DNA from: Lasiodiplodia sp. COLG20
Taxonomy: Eukaryota; Ascomycota; Dothideomycetes; Botryosphaeriales; Botryosphaeriaceae
Assembly (NCBI GenBank): GCA_009801085.1
Contig: VNWV01000018.1
Coordinates: 1 to 64,000, forward strand
Reading direction: 5' to 3'
DNA: 64,000 nucleotides
Part shown: piece by piece, positions 22,115 to 33,158 of the stretch
Layout: each line of letters opens with the position of its first letter
Numbering within the stretch: position 1 is the stretch's first letter
Translations under genes and position numbers: made by a program
Notes under the pieces: model-generated
Seen by the model: only the letters and a program-made list of their open reading frames with translations
Database searches by the model: none
Told to the model about the DNA's origin: nothing

Positions 22115-25100
22115 TTAACAGTAGCCCCACGTATCACGCAGTGAGTTGGGCAGAGACTTCCGCTGTACGATCCTCCTTGACTTTCTGAGTCCTACTACTA
22201 TTCTTGCCATCCAAAGGTCTATCGAAGATATGGCCCCTTCCTCCAAAGACCTCTGAATTATTTTCAAGATTTGCGGAGAAATTTTCCATGAGGAAAGCCT
22301 CGACTGGTGCTCAAAAAGAAGAGTCAGCCCAGCACGGGTAATATGGCCTCCTTTCTCTGTAAGTATGTCGATGGTTCTGAGTGCTGCGGAGACCCCACGA
22401 CCACAGGACTGAGTTGGATTTGCCAGAAAACGTTGCATATCACCAGTCGTTCCATATCCCAGACGCCATAATAATCTCCTAGTAGCCGTGTCAATGGGTG
22501 TTCTCCCCTTTTCATCTCGCCCATTGATGTCGGCGCCGTAATGAAGCAATATTTCCGTTATAGGACTCATTGAGAGATGCAGAGGTCTGCATATCCAGGA
22601 AGTCATATTCTCTTCTCCCACGAGAACCGAGCTCGCATTTGGATCCTGTCCATTGGAAAGAAGTAATTGGGACATTTTCCTTATAACTGGAGATCGACAG
22701 AAGCGTAAGGTGCTTAGTAGATCGCCTGGTGGCCAGTAGAGGAGATTTCCGAGTGGTTGTGTGTTTTTGTAAGTCGTCATTCTGAGCCCTTTGTTGATGA
22801 GAAGTTGCGTTACCCGAATGTAGTCTGGCTTGTATTTGCTCGGAGGGTCAAACCTGATAGAAGCCAATTCAAATCTGTTGGCCCCTAGACAAACAGCATG
22901 AAGAAGGGCTTTATCGGCGTAGGAGTTTGGATCTTCAGAGTTGCCGAGCTTTTCCTGTACAAATAGCGAAAGGCCGCGGTAAACAGAAAAAGTTAGCGGA
23001 TCCTCCGGTAGGTATTTTATTGGAAGGTTTCTCCCGCCCAACGAATCAATGAACCGAAGCTGGCATGTCCCCGTGGTGATTTCCGCTAGATAGTGGTAGG
23101 TTGCGGACACCGGTACTTTATACGATCCCCCCTTCTCAGAAGGATCAATATGTCTAGCAATTTCCTTACAATTCTCTAGTTTTGCGAGCTCGGTGTACCC
23201 GTTCTGTGAGCGGAAGAGCGCTTCCCTCCCAACAATGAGTTCTTGGAACGTAGGTTGGCTCACAAATTCTCGCACGGTCTCATGCATCAGCCGAACTCTG
23301 CCATTGTCCTTGAAAGGCTCCTCCAGTTCGATGAGACCCCCGCACTGCTCTCTAAGTTGAGTACAGAAGTTCTCAAAATTTCCTGGCTTGATTTGTCGAC
23401 TTTTGCATTCTTGTATAGTCTGGCACTTTGAATACGTGACAATCAGGTAAATGTCCCGCAGAGAAGGTTCGTCGAAGGCTTTCAGAAGCGTATCCAAAAC
23501 GAGGTAAGCGTTCCAGCGGAAGTCTTGCGGCATGCGGCGAATGATTTCAGCGTAAAAGTCGCCCAGCTCAGTAGGAAGCTCTCTCAGAAGCTGGTTCATA
23601 TCCAATTCCGTGAGGGAATCTTGAGCAGTGACTGCTTCAGAAAGCCTATCCAAAGCAAGACGTACCCAGAGAAAAACACCGTCAGCTGTTTGGTTGATGT
23701 ATTCGATAACCCTGCTGACGGTCTGGCGTGTACTCTGGGATAAATCTATCTGATCGAGGACCCCAGGGAACCCTTTCAGTCTCTCAATTGTATAGCGCTC
23801 GATATCATCCTTGGTATATTCTTGAAGCTGGAAACTCGGAAAGTGTTTGAACTGATTGAACAGGATATCTCGGGGACGGCTTGAGAAAACCACCTTTGCA
23901 AGAGGTTTTGTGCTGTCGCTTGGTGTGATCATGCCTTGTATGAATTCTGAGAGCGATTCGAGGTGGCCATCAAATTCATCCAGTGCATCAATGAAGAGGC
24001 ATATCCTCAATTCCTGACGCTGTTGTCTGAAAATTGCGCGTAGAGTTTCTCGCAAATCCGAAAGTGTCCATTCGATCCGTAAGCCTCTGTGTCTGGACAA
24101 ACAATGGCGTGGTATCTCATCGCAGAGATCGGGAACCTCAGACAGGATTTGGAATATCAAGCTCCTTATGAGGCCATAGAAAGTTTTCTGCATTGCTGAG
24201 CCTCGATGGTAGAAAAAGAATCCAGCCTTAATGAGCGTTCCAGAGTGGCTCCATTGATGTAGAGCTTGTGATGTTTCCGGGTGGGAGAAGATATACTTCA
24301 AGAGTGTTGATTTTCCGGAGCCGGGCTTGCCATGGATCCAGTAGACACCTTCTTTCTTCAGAAACCAGTGGATTAGTCTCAAGTCTTTGTTCTGAAAAAC
24401 CCATTGATATGTCGATGGGTCATGTGGCGCAATTTCTGTCTCCCTGCGGTTGAAGATATCCAGATCCAATGACTTGATGATTTCTGAATACCTGGTCAGC
24501 TCAACCTATGGGTCAACACGACAAGGAAGTACGAACCACGATGCGAGTATTCTCTCTTTTCCGATTCTCCTTCCTTGCGATGGAGTTGCTCTTCATGGCT
24601 CCTATACTGAGCCCCAGGCTCTGATGTCTCTCCAGCAAGCCCCAGCGCCCTTTTTTGTTCAAAATTCTGGGTGCCAGTCCGCTCTTCTCGTTTAACCAAC
24701 AATTTCCTTCTCTTTATATAGCCCAAGACATTTTTATAGTTGACATCGTCTCTGGCAAATTTGACCATTGATGAGTGGTCCTCGTCTACAGAATAGACCT
24801 CGTCAGGACCAGAGCTTCGTTGGATTGCTGAATCTCGGTCTACCATGACAACCTCCTCTCCAGTCCTGCTCCATCGCTCACCGTGCCGCTTGCGATCAGT
24901 CAGTAGACAAACGATTATTCGATTATGTTCGGAGCTTACCGCCACGGTTTTTGTCGTCTTCGTCTCGTAAAAAGAGGCAACGGTGAACCTCCTGAAATGT
25001 TGGATTCCGTTGAACACATTTTCGATACATGTCAGATAGGAGGACTTCGGTGTCAGGTCCTGAACAAGTTCTGCATTAGGCTGGCCATTGACCATGGTAA

Positions 25101-25904
25101 GTAGTTGAGCTGTCGCCATGCCTTTGTGTGGAACACCAAAATTGATTACTGAAATCACGTTCCTGATTACTGAGAACTTTTGATCAGAGTATGCTGCCAA
25201 GCTGATCAAAGCCTCCTTCAGTAGAAGCCCACCGAGACTATGGGCTATGAAGACAATCGGCTTGGAAGCGGAGGTGCCGAAACCGAAAGAGGTCAAAGCA
25301 TTAATGAGGTTCCTAGAGAGGTCGTAGATACGCTGAAAGGAGGAGCTCCCCACCACGTGAGAATCATAGCCGTAAACGATTGTTCTAATGCCGGGGATGT
25401 CTTTTGGGAGCCCATCTCGAAGCCACATGAAAGGGGGGCCATATCCACGATGCTGCCAGGATCCAAATGGGTGACTACCAAGGCCGCTGATTGCGATGCA
25501 ACTTTTACGTGTTAACATGTCTCAATAAACACCGAGCTTCCGGAGCGTTTCACTTCCAGCAAGGAAACTCACTCAAAGATATGTTCGGCTGCATTAACAT
25601 CGCTTAGAACGGTAAAACCCAAGAATCTTCGATCGAAGATGATGATGTATTCTGACTCCGCGTAACTTGCTTTGAAGGACAATTCATCCCCTCCTTCGAG
25701 ACATGGCGGAAGCGGGACAATAGTAACCGTTGCCGTTTTCGAGCGGGCTGTATCTGATAGAGACAGATCAATGGCCAGTGATTCCACAGCCACGGTCGCA
25801 TCATCTGCGCCGACGGCCTCTTGAATCAATTGGGTTGCCTCAGCCTTGTTGATTTGCAGCGGGAGTCGGCGGACCCGGAACGTCAGTACCTTGTCCCGCG
25901 TCAT
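22115..25904 (-). CDS. NOD-like receptor (STAND): N-terminal module + SesB-like alpha/beta hydrolase + NACHT + degenerate ankyrin region
   Basis: Three exons on the minus strand, 25573-25904, 24533-25501 and 22115-24491, are joined through 71- and 41-nt introns, giving 1225 residues. Residues 1-110 form a conserved-looking module of unknown function. At about 111-360 lies a lipase-type hydrolase: CIAISGLGSHPFGSW at its start, the nucleophile elbow AHSLGG with Ser near 199, and a probable catalytic His in EDHSSMVKF near 353. The NACHT NTPase follows, with Walker A GKPGSGKST near residue 487, Walker B CLFIDALDEFDG near 602, and the FSSRPRD block. The C-terminal half is helical, with one clear ankyrin unit near 1080 (LLHYGADINGRDEKGRTPID). 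This layout is that of fungal NLRs that act in non-self recognition and cell death. The gene is visibly less GC-rich than its neighbours. If the 41-nt intron were not removed, hydrolase and NACHT would be separated. Confidence 0.85.
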
Positions 25905-27423
25905 CTCTTCATTCTCACGATCGATATCTCAGAAGCGGTGTAGGGGCCGTGATGATAAGATGAGTTTGAACGATGATGATGCACATGGAATCTCAGACCT
26001 TGAGGGTGCAAAGTCCAGCGAACGTCGTGGGGCAACAGGCATCAGGGGCAATTTTTGCTACTTACGGCGGCAAACCGCGAAGCATGAGTGGTTGAGCAGT
26101 GCTTGGCAGGTGGGTGTTCTATCGCTTCAGTGCGCCTGCTGATAGGTAGAGAAAGGCGGGTATTCGCTTAGAAAATCAACCGTGACAGGAATGATCGCCG
26201 CCCCAGCCTGCCAGGCCGTAGGATAGGCAAGAACAGACAATAACATATAATATCACTAGTTTGCCGTCTGTGTCTGAGCCATATTGATCCAGCACGTTTC
26301 GCAAAGAAAGTGCAATATGAGGCTTGAATGTTTCGATCTCCTAGTATAGATTCTTGCAAAAGTTACCCATGCTTGGAATTGATATCTTTCCTAAAGGTAA
26401 GAGAAAAGAGAAGGGGATAGGGCGAGAGAGAGAGAGAGATAAAGCAGACGTCTCGTTCGACCAGGTAGCGGAAAATGGTGCCCGAAAGCTTCCATGATCT
26501 GAGGAAATGAACAGAAATGTTTGTTTTCATCTCGACGCCAGCAAAAAACCGAGTAAAGATGATTTAATCAAGCAAACGGGAATTTGCGGCGACGAATCAA
26601 ATATGAAGTGATGATTTCCAGTGTTTTTTTTATTTTCTTCCTTGAATGCATGGGAAGGAGCTAGCACGAAGAAGAATGAAGCTCACTACTTGTTTTGAGA
26701 GATGTAATAAACCGTAGAAAAGAAATGAAAAAAGGAGAAAAATATAGACATTCTGACTGCTAGAAGACGTAGAGAAGCGTTTATCTAAGGCATTCGGAAG
26801 TCATATATCAAGTAAGTATCACATTAAGTACTTCTATAATTACTGTACCATCATTCCAAGCGAAGATCCTGGAAATTTCTAACCATTACGGCTTTTCAGC
26901 TCTATCCTGCGTGAATAGGCAACTCAAGACGGTGGAATGGGCTTCATCCAAGGTCTATAGGAAAGAGTATTTGATAAAGCCTTCTGGGGGGGTTTGAGTA
27001 CTCACGCTCAATCGTGTTCATTTCTTTTGGAGGTACTTTTGTCACAAGTCGAATTGTTGAAGCGATGGGGATAAAGGACCCACATGGGTCGGCCCCGCAT
27101 GAGAGATAAGGTGATAAGGCAGCCATGGCGGGGAAGCAGTGACGTCAGGCACAGCGCTAGGCAGTGGAAGGCGCGCACGACAGCTTACAGCGTGCGTGAA
27201 GAAGACAAGGGAAACCGGGACGTAGCTTTGACCGGCTAGGCGCGGTTCATGCATGTCAATCTTGCATCGAAGCTCTGAGCGCAGCCTGGCACCTACGTCA
27301 TCCCGACCAGTCCGCCTGATATATCCACTGCGCCCGCACCACCCCTCCACCAGATCACCACCTCCGTCAACTCTCAAGTTACAACCTATTCAGACTTCAA
27401 CCTTCCAGACCAATACCGCAAAC
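25905..27423. other. Intergenic with AT-rich island and GA microsatellite
   Basis: About 1.5 kb lies between the NLR start and the small conserved gene, which are divergent. From about 26.2 to 27.0 kb it is AT-rich and frames are short. A GA microsatellite sits near 26.42 kb. The final 120 bases are C-rich and A-rich, forming the leader of the small gene. Confidence 0.55.
26423..26439. repeat. (GA)n microsatellite
   Basis: About eight tandem GA units lie in a purine-rich stretch between the NLR and the small conserved gene. Confidence 0.85.
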
Positions 27424-27824
27424 ATGCCCCACCACCCCGCTGAGGAGACGGCCACCGGCAGTGAGTTTCTCTGCAAATCTATCTCTCAACCCCGCTCTCA
27501 CAGTGGGGCGTGCACCATCAGAGAAATATGAGCACTAACCATGAATCTCGCCATAGACATCACCGACCAGGTCGCCAAGGAGTCGTCCGACAGCACCGCA
27601 TCCACGCACCCTCTGCATGATACCGACACCAACGTCACCTCTGGCGGAGCGCACAGCAAGGCTCACGTCAACGACCACAAAGCTGCTCCTGTTCGTCACA
27701 CCATTTCTCACATACATAACTTCAGCGCTCACATATCACCCAGGGCCCCGTCATCGCTGAGAACATCGGCCAGCCCGCGAGCAAGGAGGAGCTCAAGGCC
27801 CGGGCTGCGGAGCTGAACAAGTAA
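27424..27824 (+). CDS. Small conserved fungal protein, function unknown
   Basis: Three small exons, 27424-27460, 27557-27690 and 27744-27824, give 83 residues. Donors are GTGAGT and the less usual GTTCGT; acceptors are CATAG and CCCAG, and phases match. The product is hydrophilic, rich in Asp, Ser, Thr, His and Ala, with no signal peptide or membrane segment. Its C-terminus (GPVIAENIGQPASKEEL then KARAAELNK) resembles the end of short, widespread fungal proteins of unknown role that I have seen only as hypothetical. That resemblance is the reason to accept the second intron; without it the frame ends in a different tail. It reads toward the SDR gene (convergent, about 170 bases apart). No function is proposed. 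Confidence 0.68.
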
Positions 27825-27994
27825 GAGCACAGGCTCGCCACCCCAACTGTACGATGAAACGAACAAACACACACAGGCCGTCGAAGCCATCTCCTAAATT
27901 ATGATACATTAATAAATACAAATCTTTTCTTCTTCTGCCCCAACCCACCACCTCGCGTGACCCACAACCACCATGCCATACCATACCCGCAAAA

Positions 27995-28932
27995 TCACGG
28001 CGGCACCTCCTCCCCCCTCCAATCCCAACACCTCCCACGCCCCCTCTCCACATCCAACCCCCTCACCACCTCCACCAACCTCTCACTCGCAAACTCCGGA
28101 CTAAACAACTTCCCCTCCTTCACATTCCCCCAAAACTCCTCGCTCAGCCCCGTCTTCACCGTCCCCGGATGCAGTCCCACGGCCATCGCATTCCCCGCCG
28201 CGCTCGTCCGCAAATGATTATCAAACGTCTTCGTCACCTGGTTGACGGCCGCCTTGCTCGCGCGGTACGAGTACCACCCGCCCAGCCTATTATCGCCGAT
28301 GCTGCCGACACGCGCCGACATGGTTGCCCAGACGGCATGGTCTTTGGGCAGGCCTTCGTACGCATCGCTGCCGTCATCGTCGTCGGAGGTGAACTTGGTG
28401 CTCTTGCGCGGCAGGAACGGCGAGAAGTGCTTGATGGCCAGCAGCGGGCCGAGGGCGTTGGTGCGGAAGGTGAGCAGCGCGTCGGCGGCGTCGATCTGCG
28501 ATGGCGCCTTCTCGGGAAACAGCAGGCCCGGCACGCAGAAGGCGAGGTGCAGGTGCCAGTGGTCGCGTGGTGGGAAGTGTTGCTTGCAGGTTGCGGCGGC
28601 GGTGGCGATGGAGTCTTCGTCTTTTGGGTGTTGTTAGCTTGTCTTCCTCCTTTCCCCTTCCCCATGTAGAGAGAAGGGCCTCTCGACTCACCCAAAAAAT
28701 CCATCCCAACCACCTTCAGTCTCTCCTCAGCGTTGACTTCGCTCCTCCTCTCCAGACCGGCCAGGATCTCCTTCCGCGCCGCGTCGATGCTGCTGCCGCC
28801 CTGATCGCCACCCCGCGCCGTCGCGACGACGGGCACGCGCGTCGTCGACAGCACGTGCCGTGCGAGTGCGCGCCCTATGCCGCGGGAGGCGGGCGTGATG
28901 AGCGCCCAGGGCCGTGACGATGGTGGCGGCAT
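27995..28932 (-). CDS. Short-chain dehydrogenase/reductase (SDR)
   Basis: Two exons on the minus strand, 28692-28932 and 27995-28620, with a 71-nt intron (GTGAGT donor, AAAAG acceptor, phase 1), give 288 residues. Classical SDR features are visible: the cofactor motif TPASRGIGRA at about residues 13-22, TARG after the second strand, an FRTNALGPLLA block in place of the usual NNAG region, a Ser in ARVGSIGDN, and the catalytic YRASK near residue 198 followed by AVNQVTKTF. HPGTVKTGLS is the usual post-catalytic loop. It is most like small cytosolic, NAD(P)-dependent, C-factor/sniffer-type SDRs. Substrate cannot be deduced. An acidic insert (DDDDGSDAYEG) lies just before the catalytic Ser strand. 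Start is ATG 28932; the upstream frame has only TTG. Confidence 0.87.
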
Positions 28933-29789
28933 TGTGCTGCTGTTTCGCAATTGGCGCGGTCGTCGGGTTTGATGGGAGCGCGCGAGAGTCTGCGGGCAGG
29001 CTTCGACTGTGGCGTGATGGAGTTGGTTCCCGTGGTCGTCTTGCCTGGGAAGGATGGGTGTGTTTTAAAGACTTCTTTTGTTGTTATGAAGGCTGAGCTT
29101 CCAACACTCAAGGACTGTTCACTGATCGCTGAGGTAGACGACTGTCGGGTATCAAGGCCGTGGGGAGCGTTGGGTTTTTGGCAAGCCAGGTGTATTCGTT
29201 CGGCGGAAGCATCACGAGCTCAAGCAATTGAAGGATAGGCTGAAGCTCTTGTATACTAGCGCCAGGTGTCCAGGGAGGAAAACAAAAGCTGTCGATGACG
29301 ACAATGACGATGAGTGGACCGAGGAGGGTCCTTGAGCCTCGACGGGAAGATCGACGACCAAGATCGGGGCCCGCGCGCCCTTGGCGCTGATCTCTAACCA
29401 CCCGACCCCACCGCGGGCGCTTTGCTTGGTTCGGAAACACCATGGCCGAGGCTGGAAAGTGAATTCAGTTCTGGGCATTGACTGTGTGTATAGCTAGGCT
29501 GTTCTACGAGCCACGCAAGCTAAGCAACTAAACCGAGACTACTACATCGTTGCCATGCAAAATACACATGCTTTCGTGACATCGTGAGCTAAGAATGCAT
29601 TTTAAGAGATAAACGAGATAGGAGACTGGATCGCTGAATAATTTTTATGGTGGCCCAGTCGTAGCTGAAAAATGACCATCCTTACTGCCCCTGCAGCTCA
29701 GTCATAGGATGCAACATCGAACACCAGTCACCAAGACGGTGTGCATGAACGAAAAGTCCCAGGGTATCATCGAGTGACAACCTCTCTGC
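28933..29789. other. Intergenic, about 0.86 kb
   Basis: It contains the SDR promoter on the left and the 3' UTR of the Rax1-like gene on the right. Open frames on both strands are short and unlike any family I know. Confidence 0.5.
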
Positions 29790-31316
29790 TTAGAAGAAGC
29801 CACCCGTGGGCACAGCAACAAAGATAGCAACCAAGATGGCGCTGGTGACAAATGCTCCAATCAAGCTCTGCACAAAGATGGTGTCCTGAATCTGGCGCAT
29901 GGCTGGCTCCTCGATCCACACCTCGCGGTCGAATATCTTGCGGATGATGTTGCGTTTCTCGTATTGCGCCACCCACGGCTCGTCCTCGAAACTGTTCTTC
30001 GTGTTTCCTTTCTCAGAGCATAGCGTTGGCTCATCATCAGAGGCAAACAACTCCCATGGACGTAGATGTCGATGGTGCATTCCATGAAGGACCTGTCGCG
30101 CGTCAGCCCCAGAGCTGCGATGGAAGGGAAAAGGTCAACTTACAACACACATTCCTTTGTATGCAGCAATCATGGTCGAAATGCCGATGACCAGTGGGAT
30201 GGCGGAAAGGGCGCGATAGCCTCGCGGCATGTTGCTGAGCGTCATGAGGATGCCCATGAGGATGCCTCCAATGATGGTGAAGACGCCGAGGCCGCGAGCA
30301 AAGACGACGCGTGGACGATTGCCATTGCAGATTGTCCAGCGGATGAAGTGAGGGTGAGCCTGGCAGCGAAGCGACCATTCGACGCTGACCATGACCTCGC
30401 GGAAAGCTGACGGGTGCGTCGTGTGGGTGAGAGCACGGAGCAGCGAATTGCGCTCGCGCGACGAGAGGTTGAGTTGGCGAGCACCGCCATCGGCAATATA
30501 GATGGTGACGATACGCGAGATCTCTTCGCGATATGGCTGAATAGTGACTGTGCGGTTGAGTTAGTCATTGTCCTAGCAAACGAAGGAGGAACATGCATAC
30601 ACGGCTGGAATTTCTCTCCTGCAGATTCAAAGGCATCTCTAGCCGCCTCAGAATGATTGACGGTCGAGTTGGTCGCTGAGTACTCCCAGTCCGCTGAGCT
30701 GTGAACCGAGGGTGTGTCATTCTCGCTGTGCTCAGACGGCGTGGGCCCGGCGTGATCCCAGAAAGGATTGGCTCGGTCGCTGTCTGCGGCTTTGGGAGCA
30801 TCGGAAAAGGTGGTTCCTTTGAACACAGCAGCTGTTCTAGGGGTAGATTTCCGGGCCTTCGACTGGGCTGCATGCGCTTCAGACTCTGCTTGCTCAGTGG
30901 TCCATTCCGGCGACAGTACTTTCTCGCTCTCAGGAAGTGCCTCGAAACGCTTGACGTAGTCGTGGAACCACAGGTAAAACTGGAGATTCTCGGCCGACAG
31001 CTCAATGTACTTCAGATAGTTCAGAAATTCGCGAAGTGTGCAGGGCTACAAGACTCAAGTCAGTGGATCGCATTACCGGTGAGGCTAATGCTGTGTAACC
31101 TAGTGACACAGACCGCCTACAGCAAGGGGAGCGGGAAGCTGCAGTGGCACGTACCGGACAAGTGCCGCCGGCAATGATCCGATCGAATGACAGCGCATCT
31201 GGAATCCCATGGGACATGCCAGAATCAATTGACTTCTTCTTTCCATCGTTGCTGTGTTCGGATCCGGGGACAGATCCAACTGACACTGGTCTCCTGTAAC
31301 TGAGTGAGTAGACCAT
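29790..31316 (-). CDS. RGS-domain membrane protein, Rax1 type
   Basis: Four exons on the minus strand, 31155-31316, 30601-31045, 30144-30547 and 29790-30092, have matching phases and introns of 109, 53 and 51 nt. The product is 437 residues, close to the length of yeast Rax1. An RGS-like fold starts near residue 55 (LREFLNYLKYIELSAENLQF, then YLWFHDYVKRFEAL). It is split by about 100 low-complexity Ser/Glu/Pro residues and resumes near 200 (TIQPYREEISRIV, HPSAFREVMVSVEWSL). Three membrane segments follow at about 285-308, 314-335 and 407-432. The RHLRPWELF block lies between the second and third. Rax1 proteins mark cell poles and bud or hyphal sites together with Rax2; in filamentous fungi related RGS proteins affect growth and conidiation. 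The assignment rests on architecture and segment resemblance. Whether the domain still acts on a G-alpha subunit is unknown. Confidence 0.83.
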
Positions 31317-33158
31317 GCTGTTTGTCGTTGTTGTTGGCCGATGGAGATGCAGCAAGAAAGAAGGAATACAAAGACGAGGAGAAAACGAACGGAGGGTGCA
31401 ATTTAGAAGAAGTGACGACGTCTGGCGAAGCACCCAGACGCGGGTATAGTGTGCGGAGAAAGCTTGCTGTTTAATATGGCAAGCGACGAAGCTAGAACAA
31501 CGCCACTGCGGGAGACGGACAGTTGCTTCTTTCTAGACGGACAGATAGTGCTTGGAGGTGGATGGTTGAGTCAAACGCTAGACTCTGGAAGAGCGGTTTA
31601 AAACAAGAAACGACATGAAGGACCCGGCGGGTAGGGAACGATCGTCAGTGCATGGACATGGCAAAGGGAGGGTGTCATGGCAGCAATAGCCGGTTGGATT
31701 CCGCACAGATGCAGGCGGGCATGACGTTGATGAACGGTACCAATAGCGTTCTGTCACAAGCGACGGATACCGAAACCCTGTGTGATGCTGGGCGCCATTC
31801 GGATGAATTGTTCGAGACGCTTCGATGCTGTTAACTAGCAGCAGGCTTCCAACAGCAACACGGCGCTTGATTGCGCGCACGGGTTCCTTATGCTGCGGCA
31901 GCACATGAATTTTGCCAAGTGAGCTGGCTTTCGTGGCAGAACAGATGGCTTTGTCCGGTGGGAAGGGCAGGGCGTGGTCATGATGGCTGAGTCTCAGTGC
32001 GTGGTACAAGGGTCAATAACCCAGCGGGGGATCCCGAGGTTACCGTTGACGGCGTCTGGTCCAAATCCAGCATGGAAGGCTTCAACGACAGGGCGATGCC
32101 TTCATGGTGGCTTGAGCTGAATATGGCGTCGTGGTGGCTCTGATTGGGCTGCCGATGAGAGAGTGTGTGTGATGCATACGCCGATGTTCTGGAACCAAGC
32201 GACCGGGAAATTGCGACGGCCAACCAGCTGGGCCGCTTGCGTTCTGAGGATTACGCAAAGCGCGTCGCTTATCGTAGATGCCAGGGCAAGTCCAGCTGGA
32301 TTCTCTCAAAGGCAGCCGATGACTACCATGAGGCGGTTAAACTTTTTCTCCAGCTGCTGCCCGCCGTCGAGATGGTTTGACTGACACGTTGTCGGCATTG
32401 CAGATCGAAAGACTCGCAGCCTTGGCTGGGCTGGGCCTGCAAGTGGGCGCCTCCTTCCGTTCTCAGAAGCTTAGTCCTGCCCCGCAACCACAGCGCTTCA
32501 ACCATAGCAGCGGATAGGAGTGAGCACCAAATCCATCGAGGCAATATGAATGCTTCGATCGTCTCTGCTTCAAATTGACGTATACGTAGGTCCCACGTCC
32601 GTGGCCCAGCGATGACTAGCGCCACGGCTCCAGCTCCCGAAACTTCCTTCACATCACCACCGTCGGTACCGTCTACTCACCGCGCCGATCTTGTTTTAAA
32701 CTCCTATCACGGCTCCCCACGATCTATATCTCTGTCCTTTGTCACGAAAGTTTCCGCTTTGCTGCAAAAGTCGCCCTCAGAAGCTTTACCATCTCACGCG
32801 CCCTCCATCCAATCAAATAACTTGCTTCAGAATTACCAGGCTGAGACATGCAAATCTATCTTCCGCCATCAGGATGCAGCTTGTATGCATCACAGCCTCT
32901 CACGCGTGTAGAACATTTCATCATGGCTCTTAAACGTACCATTGCGTGGAAACACTAGCGCCTCTAGCCGCAAATAAAGCTTCTAGTCAGTCCCGGCCAG
33001 ACGGTCTTTCCGAAAAAGCGAAATTGAGCCCCTTCTAAACCTTCCGGAGGTTTCCTTTTACACCAATTTTTGCTTGTTCCGAGTAAGAAAATAGTCTTTT
33101 CTTCATCTCCCCGGGGCCGTGGAGGGACAACAATCGTCCGCGACTCACGCGCTACCTA
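31317..33158. other. Intergenic, about 1.8 kb
   Basis: It holds the promoter of the Rax1-like gene and the 3' UTR of the EamA transporter. A 99-codon frame at 32612 (+) begins with ATG in a plausible context but is Ser/Pro/Thr-rich with no recognisable family. Nothing else is supported. Confidence 0.5.

Noticed and set aside
32612..32911. 99-codon plus-strand frame with plausible ATG
   Set aside because: Ser/Pro/Thr-rich, no recognisable family and no splice signals that extend it; left as intergenic.
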